From contig OY741267.1 of NCBI GenBank assembly GCA_963514095.1, forward strand, positions 7,284,048 through 7,348,047: a DNA stretch of 64,000 nucleotides. Reading direction: 5' to 3'. The notes beneath the pieces were generated by a model. The model was not told the DNA's origin, did not search any database, and saw only the letters and a program-made list of their open reading frames with translations. A program made the position numbers and the translations under genes. This document shows positions 63,337 to 64,000 of this stretch, piece by piece (the stretch's first letter is position 1; each line of letters begins with the position of its first letter). Source of the DNA: Eutrigla gurnardus. Its lineage: Eukaryota; Chordata; Actinopteri; Perciformes; Triglidae.

Positions 63337-63769
63337 ATGCAGCTCTTTTTAGTTTGGATGATGATGTTCACTTTTCATACTGGTAAGTCAACTTTAACAA
63401 GAGAAGTTGAGTGTTGTCATGAACCTTTTAATACCATTAAATTCAGTTTAAAGAAATACAAATGTGATGATGAATGATTTCTTTGTTCTTTTCAGGATCC
63501 TCTGAGGATTTAGTGAAACCGTTGAAAGATGTAATGCTGGCTTTGGAGGGAGACGATGTGACTCTCTCCTGCAACTATACAGGTTCTGTAGATAACCTCT
63601 ACTGGTATCAACAGAAGTCCAGTTCATCTCCACAGCTTCTCATCAGGGAATATTCAGAGGAAGTTCCAAGGTTGTCTTTAACACATAACAAACCATCTAA
63701 AGAGTTTCATCTGGGCATCTCGTCTGCTGCAGTGACAGACTCTGCTGTGTACTACTGTGCTGTGAGGCC
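63337..63769 (+). CDS. TCR alpha/delta V segment V1c (leader 63337-63382, V exon 63496-63769)
   Basis: Leader MQLFLVWMMMFTFHTG. The V exon differs from V1b mainly in CDR1 (GSVDNLYW against GSVNYLYW) and CDR2 (IREYSEEVP against ITDYSKEVP). Both Cys residues and the core Trp are present, the frame is open and the RSS is consensus. The flank is V1-type (CCTTTGGATCAAAG). It is the V1 member without the upstream LTR. Confidence 0.92.
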
Positions 63770-63807
63770 CACAGTGACAGGAAACACCAAAACTCTGTAC
63801 AAAAACC
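63770..63807 (+). other. Recombination signal sequence of V1c
   Basis: Heptamer CACAGTG (63770-63776), 22-bp spacer, nonamer ACAAAAACC (63799-63807). Confidence 0.95.
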
Positions 63808-63934
63808 TTTGGATCAAAGACAACAAGATACTGAACAACATCCACTAGAGGGAGTCACACACTGTTAAATTCAATAGTATTGGTTGATAACATATATTCC
63901 AGATACTTTTCACTCATGAGACACTCATTAGAAA

Positions 63935-64000
63935 CAGTGTTGGACAAGTTACTTCAAAAGCGTAATGCATTATTTTTTACTTGTTACTGTCATTTCAAAG
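63935..64000. mobile_element. hAT-type MITE, left end only (cut by window edge)
   Basis: CAGTGTTGGACAAGTTACTT, followed by AAGCGTAATGCATTATTTTT, is a start I recognise from common teleost hAT MITEs. It interrupts the V1c downstream flank shared with V2a (CACTCATTAGAAA). The right end is outside. Confidence 0.6.

Noticed and set aside
1..64000. CRISPR arrays, operons, ribosome binding sites, tRNA or rRNA genes
   Set aside because: The window is vertebrate DNA with spliced genes. The direct repeats seen are minisatellites and microsatellites, and no tRNA cloverleaf or rRNA sequence was recognised.
58000..64000. J, D or constant-region segments of the T-cell receptor
   Set aside because: I looked for FGxG J motifs with 12-type RSS and for Ig constant exons around the V segments and found none.

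Overview
The window is vertebrate genomic DNA and most likely a teleost fish, probably a percomorph. The evidence is eight T-cell receptor alpha/delta-type variable (V) segments with split leader and V exons, GT/AG introns and recombination signal sequences (RSS), embedded in repeats typical of fish: I-clade LINEs, a DIRS-type tyrosine-recombinase retrotransposon, Tc1, hAT, EnSpm/CACTA-like elements and an endogenous retrovirus (ERV). No D, J or C segments are visible, so this is an internal part of a V array. All V segments lie on the + strand. They fall into four families, here called V1 (three members), V2 (two), V3 (two) and V4 (one).

Layout. 1-4123: LINE copy 1 with an intact 1245-aa ORF2. 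4124-8.7 kb: remnant of a TA-flanked DNA transposon carrying a DIRS-like gag fragment, a 29-bp minisatellite and LINE relics. 8.75-19.3 kb: 3' half of an ERV, interrupted by a hAT MITE (11.07 kb) and by a nearly complete DIRS element (12567-18546). 19.45-26.87 kb: a solo LTR carrying a full-length LINE (copy 2), which itself carries a Tc1 element with an intact transposase. 26.98-32.18 kb: V1a, V2a and V3a, with a solo LTR and a LINE fragment between V2a and V3a. 34.7 kb: V2b. 35.75-46.3 kb: second copy of the TA-flanked element, here carrying a 4.3-kb hAT transposon with a seven-exon transposase gene. 46.5-52.4 kb: CACTA-like element carrying a SAMD3-like gene and a nested hAT derivative. 52.4-57.94 kb: second copy of the ERV plus solo LTR, without the DIRS, LINE and Tc1 insertions. 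58.05-63.8 kb: V1b, V3b, V4 and V1c.

The main organising fact is a tandem duplication with a period of about 31 kb: roughly 4.1-32.75 kb against 35.9-61.03 kb. The second copy preserves clean empty sites for DIRS and LINE copy 2, and V1c preserves the empty site of the solo LTR. Together these give exact insertion boundaries and an order of events. The duplication and a later unequal exchange also shaped the V repertoire. V1b has a V1 body and V2-type 3' flank with the V2 neighbour missing, and three leader exons remain as orphans.

All comparisons were made by eye. Clade names for repeats rest on recalled family features and were not checked against a database.
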